From assembly GCF_040144835.1 (NCBI RefSeq), contig NZ_CP151632.1, positions 3,720,001-3,784,000 on the forward strand: a stretch of DNA of 64,000 bases. The letters run 5' to 3'. Numbering within the stretch: the first letter of the stretch is position 1; each line of letters begins with the position of its first letter. Of this stretch, positions 1 to 7,782 are shown in pieces. A model generated the notes under the pieces. That model searched no databases, was not told the origin of the DNA, and was given only the letters and a program-made list of their open reading frames with translations. The position numbers were made by a program, and so were the translations under genes. The stretch comes from Microbacterium sp. LWS13-1.2 (GTDB lineage Bacteria; Actinomycetota; Actinomycetes; Actinomycetales; Microbacteriaceae).

Positions 1-514
1 ATTCACGTACAAACGTCGCTGCCCAGATCAGGTGAAGCCAGAGCCGACCGTTGTAACCCTGATTGCCTGCGAAGCCTGCATCGCCAGAAGGCCGATCCAG
101 CGCGTCGTTCATCCATTCCGGAATCTCAGGGACCGGCTCGGCCAAGTTCAGGACCCGAGTGAGATGCTGTCGGCGTGTTGCCGGTGAGGCGTTCGAAACC
201 GGCTGCTCACGCAGGAAAACCAACTCAGCCGCCATCAGCACGACGTCGCGCGAAGCACCCGCGAGCTGAAGCTCGAGCTTGTCCCACTGGCCGGCATCCG
301 GGCCGATCAGCGGATTGTCCTCGATCCGTCTGCGCAGGTCTTCAGCGGCCGCCGCTGTCCAGACGGTCACTGCTGGATCGATGACCGACCGACCGTCCCC
401 CAGCATGTGGTTGAAGACTTCAGCAACCTGCCGCGCAACGGCCATGTCCGCTTCGGGGCGGGACGGCAATGCGATGGCAATCGTGTCTGCGTCATCGGGC
501 AGGGTGTTCGCCAT
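1..514 (-). CDS. McrB-like AAA ATPase, N-terminal part only
   Basis: An open frame begins at an ATG (514-512, minus strand) and runs off the left window edge after about 171 codons. The visible part starts MANTLPDDAD. It contains a helical stretch with a LREQPVSN...TRRQHLTRVL pattern, followed by IPEWMNDALD and NGRLWLHLIWAATF. That arrangement resembles the region ahead of the GTPase core in McrB-type restriction ATPases. The nucleotide-binding motifs would be to the left of the window and cannot be seen, so the assignment is inference. The PD-(D/E)XK gene lies 138 bases upstream on the same strand, which suggests a two-gene restriction or defence operon. Without the rest of the gene it could be another AAA-associated protein. 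Confidence 0.55.
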   Translation of the reverse strand, partial: MANTLPDDADTIAIALPSRPEADMAVARQVAEVFNHMLGDGRSVIDPAVTVWTAAAAEDLRRRIEDNPLIGPDAGQWDKLELQLAGASRDVVLMAAELVFLREQPVSNASPATRRQHLTRVLNLAEPVPEIPEWMNDALDRPSGDAGFAGNQGYNGRLWLHLIWAATFVRE

Positions 515-652
515 TCTCGGTGCTCCAACGCTCTCGCTACGTTCCACCGCACGGGACGCGATCGAGGAACGAGTATCAGTTGACCGTATCGAGTTTCGCG
601 GTTCGAGGAGACGCGATGGCCGCGCCGTGTCTCCTTCCGCACCGATTGACGC

Positions 653-2098
653 TCATCCCGACATCGGACGGCCGTGCACGGCGGCGCCGATCGACTCAAG
701 GCTGCTGTTGACAGCATGGGTGGCGTCGATCAGACCCTGAACGCTCTGGTCAGGTACTTTCACATAGCGGTAAACGAAGTCGGGCGCGAAGTGGCCGAAG
801 TGCCCGCGTGGCTTTGCATCGCTGTCGGGCGACGCAAGGATGTCCGATAGCGACGTGAGATCGAACAACTCAGGATGCTCAGAGGCGAACGCCTCCCGCG
901 CCTGCCTGTCCGCAACGGACCGCCCGGAGAGGTGGGGGAGGACTGCGCACAGTCGAAACTGTCCCTCTTGGTACTGCCACCCTGCCTGAATCTCGACGCC
1001 GTCCACGCTGATGTGTCGCCTCCAGCCGACAAGGGGATGTCCATGGCTGATGGCTGCTTCCGTCCAGCCCACACCGGGGCCTTCTGCGGCGAGTACCGTT
1101 TGAACCCGGCGAGCACGGAGCTTTCGGAGCGCTGTGCGGGTCTGCGACGAATCGATCTCCGCGAGTTCGGCGCTATCCAACCACGTGGATTCGCTAGGCG
1201 AGTGGACAACGGTGGTGTCCAACAATGCGCTCAGAAGCCGGACGACGCGGGAGTAGCGACGGATGGTCTCGATCTCGTAGCCCTCGGCCTCGACGTCTCC
1301 AAGTGCTACGTCAATGCGTTCAGCGAGATCCTGATAACTCAGATAGTTCCAACCGTCGATGGGTTCACGGGGCGAGGACATGCTCAGCAGAACGTGCTGG
1401 GAGGCGGCGCCCTTCCACCGGGCTGTTTTGGCACGGTACTCGTGCAGCTGGTTGGCTTCGGGAAGCGAGAACACTTTGTTCTCGATCACGAGCGGTGCAG
1501 CGTCGGGCCAATGCAGGACGAGGTCGAGGTTCTCGCGTTCCCGCTCCACGTGTCGGTGACGGGTCGCGTCGTCTTCGATGTCCACGGAGAGGTCACGGAA
1601 GACGGCGTCAGCGAGCTCCGGTAATGCGTCGAAGAACCACGCGAGGAAGTTGCTGTGGAACAACTCGCGCTGCCCGTACATGATGCGTGCGAGCGGCTCG
1701 ACATTGAGTTCGCGAGCGATGACCCCGACCGGCTGCTGTTCGCTCGGAGGGATTCCGTCCAGATAGAGACGCACGGGGTTCGCGGCACCTCGCGGTGGTG
1801 CAAGGCGCTCGACGCTTGTTCCGACGACATGCAGCTCCGGCGCTGGAACGCCGTGGAAGCCCCAACGCCCTTTCGCGTCCCCAGAATGCCATGACTCGAT
1901 CCGATACGCGCCGCGCACGACCCCGCCCGCGACGCCGAGTGCATAGACCGCGCGCTCCCGCGTAGTCGCGCCCACCTTCCAGTACATGCGCGTTGCGTCG
2001 TATGTGGCCTGATCACCTGCGCCCGGCGCCCACGCGCGGTTGATCACGAAGATCACCGCTGGAGCGGCGACAGCGGGTATCGGAGCTGGCTGGTGCAT
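653..2098 (-). CDS. PD-(D/E)XK nuclease superfamily protein, restriction-like
   Basis: A protein of about 481 residues if started at the ATG at 2098; an in-frame start at 2155 would add 19 residues of poor composition. The N-terminal third is a small module with YDATRMYWKVG and ALGVAGGVVRGAYRIESW, a pattern I have met in restriction-associated proteins but cannot name. The middle carries a nuclease-like core: LDLVLHW supplies the aspartate and LVIENKV the E-x-K pair, the layout of the PDDEXK_20 type family. The C-terminal part has no motif I recognise. The gene precedes the McrB-like fragment on the same strand, so the two probably work together against foreign DNA. The nuclease assignment is fairly firm; substrate and partner are inferred. 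Confidence 0.7.
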   Translation of the reverse strand: MHQPAPIPAVAAPAVIFVINRAWAPGAGDQATYDATRMYWKVGATTRERAVYALGVAGGVVRGAYRIESWHSGDAKGRWGFHGVPAPELHVVGTSVERLAPPRGAANPVRLYLDGIPPSEQQPVGVIARELNVEPLARIMYGQRELFHSNFLAWFFDALPELADAVFRDLSVDIEDDATRHRHVERERENLDLVLHWPDAAPLVIENKVFSLPEANQLHEYRAKTARWKGAASQHVLLSMSSPREPIDGWNYLSYQDLAERIDVALGDVEAEGYEIETIRRYSRVVRLLSALLDTTVVHSPSESTWLDSAELAEIDSSQTRTALRKLRARRVQTVLAAEGPGVGWTEAAISHGHPLVGWRRHISVDGVEIQAGWQYQEGQFRLCAVLPHLSGRSVADRQAREAFASEHPELFDLTSLSDILASPDSDAKPRGHFGHFAPDFVYRYVKVPDQSVQGLIDATHAVNSSLESIGAAVHGRPMSG

Positions 2099-2262
2099 GA
2101 CCAAGAAGCTATCGGCAGTTGTGGCCCTGCAAGGTTGACGGTGAGTTCGCAGCAACGACGCACCGCAATCGCACTTGGATCAAGTTCTACGGAGCCGATC
2201 TGCGTTATGTGTCTCGGGTCGTTGATCTTCGCGGCCCACATTGTTCGACGCTGGGCACTCAG

Positions 2263-2853
2263 TCATCCGCTCGCTGGCCGGCCCACGTTCGACGTCATCC
2301 CCGCCAGCCAGCCCGCAGCCCTGGCCTTCTGAACCCAATCCGAGGCGGTGCGCTCGGGCACGTCGAGCTCGAGTGCGATGAGCTTGACAGGCGGAAGGTC
2401 CGCGAGCGCTGCGGTGCCGTACAGGATCTCGATGACCTCCCACCGCTCGTCCTTCATTCCTCGCTTCACCACGGCTTGCGCCATCCATGCGGGGATAATG
2501 CGTCCCTCCGCCGTGGTGAGGTCTGCGACCGTCGTCCAGGGCGCGCCAGGATCTTCATCCAGCTGAAGTGCGACGCAGTGGGGGATGGCGACCTGCAGGA
2601 TCGCCTGCGGCGCGGCGTGCTTCAGTCGGTCCTCGTTGAAGTCCTCTGCGATCGCGCGGTTGACGATCGTCGTGATGATGTAGCGGCCGCGGGTCGCGCT
2701 GTAGTGAGCCTCGATCGTGGTCTCGACTCCGGTCGTCTCGTCGACGGCGGTGGCGGTAAAGGCTGGCGCAATTCGCAGCGCGGATCCGACTGACTGTGAC
2801 GCAGCATCCGCCGACATCGTCTTGCCATCGGGTGTCTTCACGTCGACCTTCAC
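2263..2853 (-). CDS. Hypothetical protein with C-terminal helix-turn-helix
   Basis: Up to 196 residues. The first possible start is a GTG at 2853, but the GAGGGGG ribosome site is placed better for an in-frame GTG at 2841. The N-terminal two thirds are mixed alpha/beta and unrecognised (TATAVDETTGVETTIEAHYS, then GRYIITTIVNRAI). Near residues 155-185 the stretch PPVKLIALELDVPERTASDW followed by VQKARAAGWL looks like a sigma-type or transposase-type helix-turn-helix. It is transcribed away from the small HTH gene at 2970, with a shared 116-base intergenic region, so it may be an element regulator. No enzymatic function can be assigned. Confidence 0.6.
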   Translation of the reverse strand: MKVDVKTPDGKTMSADAASQSVGSALRIAPAFTATAVDETTGVETTIEAHYSATRGRYIITTIVNRAIAEDFNEDRLKHAAPQAILQVAIPHCVALQLDEDPGAPWTTVADLTTAEGRIIPAWMAQAVVKRGMKDERWEVIEILYGTAALADLPPVKLIALELDVPERTASDWVQKARAAGWLAGMTSNVGRPASG

Positions 2854-2896
2854 CCCCTCATCTTGTCCTACTGCGGAGGAGTTCTACAGAAACCTC

Positions 2897-2926
2897 TTGA
2901 CTAAGGATACGCATTAGGAGTGTACT
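2897..2926 (+). promoter_or_regulatory. Candidate sigma-70-type promoter for the 2970-5124 operon
   Basis: TTGACT (2897-2902) and TGTACT (2921-2926) are separated by 18 bases and lie about 44 bases ahead of the first gene of the plus-strand operon. The match to the housekeeping consensus is good at -35 and moderate at -10. The stretch is unusually AT-rich for this DNA. The transcription start has not been mapped, so this is prediction only. Confidence 0.4.
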
Positions 2927-2969
2927 GCTGTCAAACGTCAGATTTAATCCGCAAGAGGAGGCGAGTTCT

Positions 2970-3200
2970 ATGACCACAGCGATGAACTCTGACACTTCCG
3001 GCCTCAGCCACGTCTACCTGAGTCCAGACGAGCTCGCGGCGGCTCTTCCGGGCGTCACCAAGAACACTCTCGCGATGTGGCGATACGAGAAGAAGGGGCC
3101 GCCGTACCGCAAGCTCGGCCGCATCGTCGTGTACGCACTCGACGAGGTCGAAGCGTGGATCGAAGACGGCGCTCAAGCGGGCGGCCCCCATGCGCGTTAG
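2970..3200 (+). CDS. Excisionase-like helix-turn-helix protein
   Basis: A 76-residue protein with a MerR/excisionase-type winged helix: YLSPDELAAALPGVTKNTLA, then MWRYEKKGPPYRKLGRIVVY and ALDEVEAWI. This is the AlpA/HTH_17 layout, which binds DNA as a small architectural or regulatory protein. A strong AGAGGAGG site eight bases ahead of the ATG supports the start. It leads an operon with the NrdH-like gene. Proteins like this act in mobile elements either as excisionases or as transcription regulators. The integrase is 50 kb away, so regulation is at least as likely here. Confidence 0.75.
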   Translation: MTTAMNSDTSGLSHVYLSPDELAAALPGVTKNTLAMWRYEKKGPPYRKLGRIVVYALDEVEAWIEDGAQAGGPHAR

Positions 3201-3246
3201 CAGGTTGTCTCACGATCACGGACCTGACCCCGACCCGTCGGGGCGG

Positions 3247-3504
3247 ATGATCATCGTCTACACGACCGGGCCCGAGTGCATGCGGTGCACGATGACCAAA
3301 CGGCTGCTCGCGCAGCAGGGCGTTCGATTCATCGAAGTCGACATCCGAACCAACCCAGCTGCTCGCGAATACGTCGTCGATGATCTCGGGTATACCCAAG
3401 CACCGGTCGTTGTCGTCAGCGACGAGGACCACTGGAGCGGATTCCGACCGGACAAGCTCGACGCACTTGCTTCGCGCCTGGGGAACGTCCGATGTGGCGG
3501 CTGA
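3247..3504 (+). CDS. NrdH-like glutaredoxin
   Basis: About 85 residues from the ATG at 3247. An in-frame ATG at 3190, overlapping the previous gene, would add 19 residues ahead of the fold. The protein opens with a beta strand (MIIVYTTG) and then a CMRC redox motif. VDIRTNPAAREYV, a TQAPVVVV segment with the expected cis-proline, and an FRPDKLDAL helix follow. This is the thioredoxin-fold layout of NrdH-type glutaredoxins that reduce class Ib ribonucleotide reductase. Such genes are frequent in actinobacterial phages and conjugative elements, where the true partner is often unknown. The fold call is firm; the substrate is inferred. Confidence 0.8.
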   Translation: MIIVYTTGPECMRCTMTKRLLAQQGVRFIEVDIRTNPAAREYVVDDLGYTQAPVVVVSDEDHWSGFRPDKLDALASRLGNVRCGG

Positions 3505-3962
3505 GTACGCCAGTGGTGGGGGAGAGCCTCGCCGAAGCAGGGGAGCGCATTCACGCGGCGGCTCCGATCCGCGGCGAACGCGCCACCGATGAGGACTGCC
3601 GGATCCGTCGCGAACTCATCAATGACACCCTCGCCGCCCGCGCAGTCGAATCAGGCGACCGCAACTGGCACACGGCTCAACTCGTCGACGGTCACGTCGT
3701 CGGAGTCTGGGCCGACTCCGCCGATGAGGCAGAACTGGACCTCACCGTGTGGTGGGGTGTCCGTTGCCACTGGGTCGTCGTAGATCCGGGATGCCGGCTG
3801 TTCCAGGAATACTTCCCGCGCGGCAAGCGGTCGGCGGTCGAGGCCGACCGGCGGTTTCCGCTGGCGCCGCCGCGCAGCATCCGTGATCGCTTCGCACCCG
3901 CCGACTCGTTGCTTGACGGAATCTGGGCACCGACGCGGTCCGACGCGTCGATGGTGAGGTGA
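3492..3962 (+). CDS. Hypothetical element protein
   Basis: A 156-residue protein overlapping the NrdH-like gene by 13 bases and the following coiled-coil gene by 4. The middle (DGHVVGVWADSADEAELDLT, then VWWGVRCHWVVVDPGCRLFQ) is predicted to be beta-rich. I do not recognise a family, and there is no signal peptide or membrane segment. Its position within a tightly packed operon shows it is expressed with the small HTH and NrdH-like genes. Codon use matches its neighbours, which supports it being a real gene. Confidence 0.6.
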   Translation: MWRLSTPVVGESLAEAGERIHAAAPIRGERATDEDCRIRRELINDTLAARAVESGDRNWHTAQLVDGHVVGVWADSADEAELDLTVWWGVRCHWVVVDPGCRLFQEYFPRGKRSAVEADRRFPLAPPRSIRDRFAPADSLLDGIWAPTRSDASMVR

Positions 3963-4861
3963 ACACCGTGCCCGACGACGAAGCCGAGCGGCTCGAGCGC
4001 GAGGGCGAAGACATCCGGGTGCAGATCGCCCGCGCACGAGCGGCAATCCACGACCGCGAGAAGCAGCGCAAGGAAGCGCGGCGCCAGTACGCCCGCGACT
4101 ACTACGCGCAGCACCGTGAGGAATATCTCGAGTACCAGCGGCAGTATCGCGCCGAGCAGCGGGAGAAGGATCCTGAGGCGTACCGGCAGGGCAAGCGCGA
4201 GCGGAGTCGGCGCTGGCGTGACAAGCACAAGGATGAGGTGAATGCGCGACTCCGCGAGAAGTACCGCGAGGACCCCGAGAAGCATCGCGAGCGTCGGCGT
4301 GAGTTCTACGCCGAGCACGCCGAGGAGCAGCGGATGCGCCGCCGCGAGTACTACGCCCGCAACAAGGAGAAGCAAAACGCCGCCCACCGCGCATGGCGCG
4401 ATCGCGAGAAGCGTCGCCGTGACGCGGGGTTGCCGGTGCGTCGCGTCCATCGCGCGACGAAAGCTGAGCAGTTCGAGAACCGCTCCGCAGCGGACGAGTT
4501 CTTCTCACGGGTGTGGACGAAGGAGGAACTCAAGATCGCCATGAAGAGCATCGAGACGCCGGCCGACGTGTGGGCTGCGTGGAAGCGCGATTGTCTCAAG
4601 GCCCGTGCGGAGTATGCGTTGGCACAGCAGAAGGAGGAGTTGGCGCGACTTCAGAAGGAACTGGGCCGCGCGAGGCCCGGCCCCAAACCGAAGCCGCGTC
4701 CGACGCCGCGAGAGATCGAGGAAGCCCGCATGGATGCCATCGCCCGCCAGGTGAACGAACGCTTGCGTCACCGTGAGCAGCCACGGCATCCGCACCACCT
4801 CGACCTTGCTGCGCCGCATCCGATGCTGCAGCCGAACAACCCGATGGGAATGAGCCGATGA
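3959..4861 (+). CDS. Highly charged coiled-coil protein
   Basis: A 300-residue protein rich in Arg, Lys and Glu. Residues about 5-165 carry an irregular repeat built on aromatic-charged units such as YARDYYAQHREEYLEYQRQY, REFYAEHAEEQRMRRREYY and ARNKEKQNAAHRAW. The pattern resembles the basic Y-x-x-N/H-R-E repeats that precede the HNH core in some phage endonucleases, but no HNH core is present. A second helical part has ALAQQKEELARLQKEL followed by a proline-rich linker. It starts with a GTG overlapping the previous stop, and a second GTG nine bases on is possible. A DNA- or RNA-binding or scaffolding role is plausible but unproven. Confidence 0.6.
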   Translation: MNTVPDDEAERLEREGEDIRVQIARARAAIHDREKQRKEARRQYARDYYAQHREEYLEYQRQYRAEQREKDPEAYRQGKRERSRRWRDKHKDEVNARLREKYREDPEKHRERRREFYAEHAEEQRMRRREYYARNKEKQNAAHRAWRDREKRRRDAGLPVRRVHRATKAEQFENRSAADEFFSRVWTKEELKIAMKSIETPADVWAAWKRDCLKARAEYALAQQKEELARLQKELGRARPGPKPKPRPTPREIEEARMDAIARQVNERLRHREQPRHPHHLDLAAPHPMLQPNNPMGMSR

Positions 4862-5124
4862 GGATGATCGACCGCAGCCACACCGAGAAGGTGCTCTACC
4901 GCGTCGCCATCTGCGCGTTCACCTACTATCCGGAGAAGCCGGAGCAGGGGCCCGGCTACGACGTCGAGGAAGACGTCGCGTGGTGCACGTTACCGCTCGA
5001 GAATCGACTGCCGCGGCCAGATCTCGAGATGTTCCGGAATGTGATCCGGATGCTGATCACCGTGCCGACGGTGGACCGGCGGCCTTTCATAATGAAGCTG
5101 GCGGAACTTTCGGGGGAAGGATGA
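4858..5124 (+). CDS. Small hypothetical protein
   Basis: An 88-residue protein whose ATG overlaps the preceding stop in an ATGA arrangement, so it is probably translated by coupling. It has no membrane segment. The sequence VLYRVAICAFTYYPEKPEQG and a helical C terminus (LEMFRNVIRMLITVP) do not match a family I know. It is the last gene of the plus-strand operon that starts at 2970. Downstream it faces the minus-strand resolvase-like gene across about 170 bases without a clear terminator. Confidence 0.55.
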   Translation: MRMIDRSHTEKVLYRVAICAFTYYPEKPEQGPGYDVEEDVAWCTLPLENRLPRPDLEMFRNVIRMLITVPTVDRRPFIMKLAELSGEG

Positions 5125-5292
5125 GGGCGGCAGTTCTTTCTGGCGGCCGATCGTAGCGACCTACGCCGTGCTCCGTTCCGGCCCTGCGGCATATCCTCCC
5201 TCGCTTCGCTCGGTCCGGTAATCCTCGGGCTCGGCACTGCGCACGCCTGCGGTCGCGATGTGAGCCACTGCCAGGAAGAACCCGAGGCGTGG

Positions 5293-5856
5293 TCAGGGTC
5301 TGTCGGGAAACACGGCAAGCGAGCGTTGAACGGCATTGGCGCTCACGCCGAGAACGCGGGCGATATGCGTCACCGGCCGGCCGAGATTCCGCAACTCCTG
5401 GGCCATGGCAACCCGTTCCGGGGTCATGACCGTTGGGCGGCCGGGGCGCCGACCCTCGCCAGCAGCGGAGGCCATCCCCGCCCGCGTCTGAAGACTGGAT
5501 AGTCGACGTCGCAGTGATTCGAGTGCAGCGATCACGTGGGCCGGATCAGCCTGCCCGCCGGCGGAGAGGAGCGGATCGGACAACGAACGGAAGGTAACGC
5601 CTCTCGCCGACAGCCCCGCGACGGTACCCATGAACTGTGGGACTGTCGGTGCGAGCATCGCCGCGCTCGTGACGATGAGCGTGTCGCCCGTCTGAAGAGA
5701 CTCGAGGCACTCGCGAAGCCCTGCGCGCTTGGCGGCATCGGCGGAGTCGTCATCGGTGAACACAGCGGAGGCGCCGGCGAGCATCAATTGCTCCACGTCC
5801 GACGCCGTCCCGAGTCCCGGTGCGAGCTTGCGGGAGTAACCCACGACGCGAGTCAC
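5293..5856 (-). CDS. Serine-resolvase homologue lacking catalytic residues
   Basis: A 187-residue protein with the full outline of a small serine recombinase. The N-terminal domain begins RVVGYSRKLAPG, keeps the RAGLRECLESLQTGDTLIVT region, and ends in a C-terminal HTH (GRPTVMTPERVAMAQELRNL, then THIARVLGVSANAVQRSL). Family members read GYaRVS with the nucleophilic serine at the last position; here residue 11 is leucine. The usual DRLgRS signature is replaced by AAMLAPT, removing the conserved Asp and two Arg. It should therefore not recombine DNA but may still bind it. It overlaps the zeta-toxin gene by 4 bases, which suggests a regulatory role in that operon. Confidence 0.75.
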   Translation of the reverse strand: MTRVVGYSRKLAPGLGTASDVEQLMLAGASAVFTDDDSADAAKRAGLRECLESLQTGDTLIVTSAAMLAPTVPQFMGTVAGLSARGVTFRSLSDPLLSAGGQADPAHVIAALESLRRRLSSLQTRAGMASAAGEGRRPGRPTVMTPERVAMAQELRNLGRPVTHIARVLGVSANAVQRSLAVFPDRP

Positions 5857-6869
5857 CGCGAGAAGCCCTCACGTTCTGGGCCAGCCGGCGCAACCACCGG
5901 GGCCGCGAGATCCACTGGCTGCTCCCGCAGGAGCGAACGACGCAACGCGACGAGGCTCGCCACCGTCTTCTGCTCGATCGCGATCGTGAACTTGCCGTCG
6001 CTCGGAACGTGCAGGTCGGGAATAACCTCGCGCAGCGCCACCTCGTGCAGATCCACAAGCAGATCGGTCACGCCGCGGGGCAGATCACGACGGGATGCCG
6101 CGAACACGGTGACGTGGTGCAGCTCGCTCAACCACTGCGTGGCGTCGAAGCGGCTCAGTCGGCCTGACTGGGCAGCTTCCAGCGCCGCGCCGGCACCTCG
6201 GAAGGCGTCACTGCCATCGGGGCGACGGGCATCGAACGCAGTCTGACCGTTCCGGTTCAGGATCGTCAGGCGGTCGACGGATGCCGTATCCTCGACGGTC
6301 GCGACGAGTCTGCGTGTCGCCTCGAATGCTCGATCGTGGGCATCGCGGCTGACGAACCGCGCGGGGGCGGAGGCGTGTATGTCGCGGAGGTAGAGCGAAG
6401 CGACCGAGAGCAGGCTCTCAGCGCGACGGGATGCCACCACGACCACGCGCGTCTGAAACCCCTCAGCGGCGAACCGCTCGGCCGTTCCGATCGCTACCTT
6501 GGCGTCAAGGGAGGCACCCTCGATGAGCAGCGATCGCTTGTTCTCGCGCGCGAAACGGATGCAGTCGCGAACCCATCCGGCTGTTGTCCGCGCAAGCCCC
6601 TCCCGCGCCTCGGGCGATGACGTTGCGCTGATCTGAGTGAATCGGGGGTGGAACGCTCGCATGTCGTCATTGCTGACGACTGCGACATCGGATCGCTCCT
6701 CGGCGAGGAGTTTGCTCGTCGCGCGAGATCGCCCCGCCCCAGGCTGGCCAGAGAGAAGGATCAGGCTTGGCGAAGCCTCCGACGGCGTGACGGAGGGGAA
6801 GTACAACGGCAGGATGCCGTGCCGCAGGATCTCGTCGCGGTCGTCGTCATCCAGCTCCCACCCGCTCAC
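5853..6869 (-). CDS. Zeta-toxin family kinase-like protein
   Basis: A 338-residue protein whose first 200 residues match the zeta-toxin outline. SPSLILLSGQPGAGRS holds the P-loop, VVSNDDMRAFHPRF aligns with the substrate-binding DxD-type loop, and a later arginine-rich part (VVASRRAESLLSVASLYLRD) is where zeta enzymes bind ATP phosphates. Zeta toxins phosphorylate UDP-N-acetylglucosamine and block wall synthesis. The lysine expected in the P-loop is arginine here (residue 47), so activity may be altered or lost. The C-terminal 130 residues are an extension of unknown role. It overlaps the upstream candidate antitoxin gene by 4 bases, the classic toxin-antitoxin order. Confidence 0.75.
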   Translation of the reverse strand: MSGWELDDDDRDEILRHGILPLYFPSVTPSEASPSLILLSGQPGAGRSRATSKLLAEERSDVAVVSNDDMRAFHPRFTQISATSSPEAREGLARTTAGWVRDCIRFARENKRSLLIEGASLDAKVAIGTAERFAAEGFQTRVVVVASRRAESLLSVASLYLRDIHASAPARFVSRDAHDRAFEATRRLVATVEDTASVDRLTILNRNGQTAFDARRPDGSDAFRGAGAALEAAQSGRLSRFDATQWLSELHHVTVFAASRRDLPRGVTDLLVDLHEVALREVIPDLHVPSDGKFTIAIEQKTVASLVALRRSLLREQPVDLAAPVVAPAGPEREGFSR

Positions 6870-7138
6870 GGCTTCGACTCCGTTAGTACCTTAATTCGCC
6901 CGTGGATTCGGTCCGCGAGCGTGGACACGGCTTCACGATCGTACGAGGCCACCCCGAGCACGGAGCTTCGGAGCTGCGTGGCTTCGGCGCCCGCCTCAAC
7001 GAAGGTCGAACGGTCGTTGCTCGACGATCCAAGCAGGAGCGCGGTTAGCGTTGTAGCCGACTCGCGCATCACCTCGTAGGCGACAACGTCGTTCGCGCGC
7101 CACGCTGAGCTAGCACCCACACCGGCCTCCTGCGCCAA
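6866..7138 (-). CDS. Candidate antitoxin of the zeta-like toxin
   Basis: A 90-residue, mostly helical protein (NDVVAYEVMRESATTLTALL, then FVEAGAEATQLRSSVLG, then VSTLADRIHGRIKVL). It stands directly upstream of the zeta-like gene with a 4-base ATGA overlap. Its size, helical character and position fit an epsilon-like antitoxin, although the sequence itself does not look like classical epsilon. The role is inferred from the operon. It would be neutralising the toxin or, if the toxin is inactive, serving as a leftover partner. Confidence 0.6.
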   Translation of the reverse strand: MAQEAGVGASSAWRANDVVAYEVMRESATTLTALLLGSSSNDRSTFVEAGAEATQLRSSVLGVASYDREAVSTLADRIHGRIKVLTESKP

Positions 7139-7342
7139 TCGTAGTCCTGTCGCGAAAAAGGGTGGGTCGGGAGTTTCGCCGATACGCCTGGGTCGATGGG
7201 GATCTCACCCAGTATGCGGTGGTCGGTTCGAACCGCCGCGGTATCGAGGTGAGGTCAGAGACCCGCAGCCGTTGAGCGAACGGTGAGGGTCGGAGTGTCG
7301 CGGCACGCTCTCTATCCGCGCAGAACGCCCGGGCGGATGAGC

Positions 7343-7663
7343 TCACAGCCTGTCAATCCAGGTGTCTTCTTCGCGGTCGTCCCAGGAGTTCCCGGTGGTC
7401 ACGCGACCGGACGCCTGCGCGCGCCGCTTGAGCGCTCCGATCAGCCGATGAGCAGTCGCAGCGTCCAGCTCGTGAACCGAAGTGATTCGGACGCCGGTGA
7501 GTTCGGCCGTGACTTCGAACTGCTGAGCGGCCGTGGCCACGTTGAGGCCCGCGAAGAGCTGGCGGATCTCCGATCGCTGCGCACGATTCATCGGAATCGG
7601 ACGCACGATTGCCGGCTCCGCGCCGTGGTCATTGTCATCGAAAACCGACAGTAGATCGCTCAT
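7343..7663 (-). CDS. Small hypothetical protein upstream of BREX
   Basis: A 106-residue acidic protein with no membrane segment or known motif. It begins MSDLLSVFDDNDHGAEPAIV and ends NSWDDREEDTWIDRL. It is divergent from pglW, with a 119-base gap between the two start codons that must hold both promoters. About 200 bases separate it from the antitoxin gene downstream. Divergence from a defence operon can mark a regulator, but I see no clear helix-turn-helix here. Function unknown. Confidence 0.5.
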   Translation of the reverse strand: MSDLLSVFDDNDHGAEPAIVRPIPMNRAQRSEIRQLFAGLNVATAAQQFEVTAELTGVRITSVHELDAATAHRLIGALKRRAQASGRVTTGNSWDDREEDTWIDRL

Positions 7664-7782
7664 GCATCAATTCTGGCCCGGACGCTCTTGGAGTCTCGGA
7701 TGCTACACACCGTTGTCGTGCCACCATGAAAGGATGTGCGAGTGCTGTGTCCATAGTCGGCATCAGGAGGTGACAGCGCGTC

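Noticed and set aside
1..2900. A left copy of the tRNA 3' end as the other attachment site
   Set aside because: Reading for the T-arm sequences of both the tRNA-Arg and the tRNA-like element found no second copy in the left part; the site is probably outside the window.
7664..7782. A promoter for the BREX operon
   Set aside because: A TTGGAG element is present but no acceptable -10 follows at proper spacing, so I do not call it.
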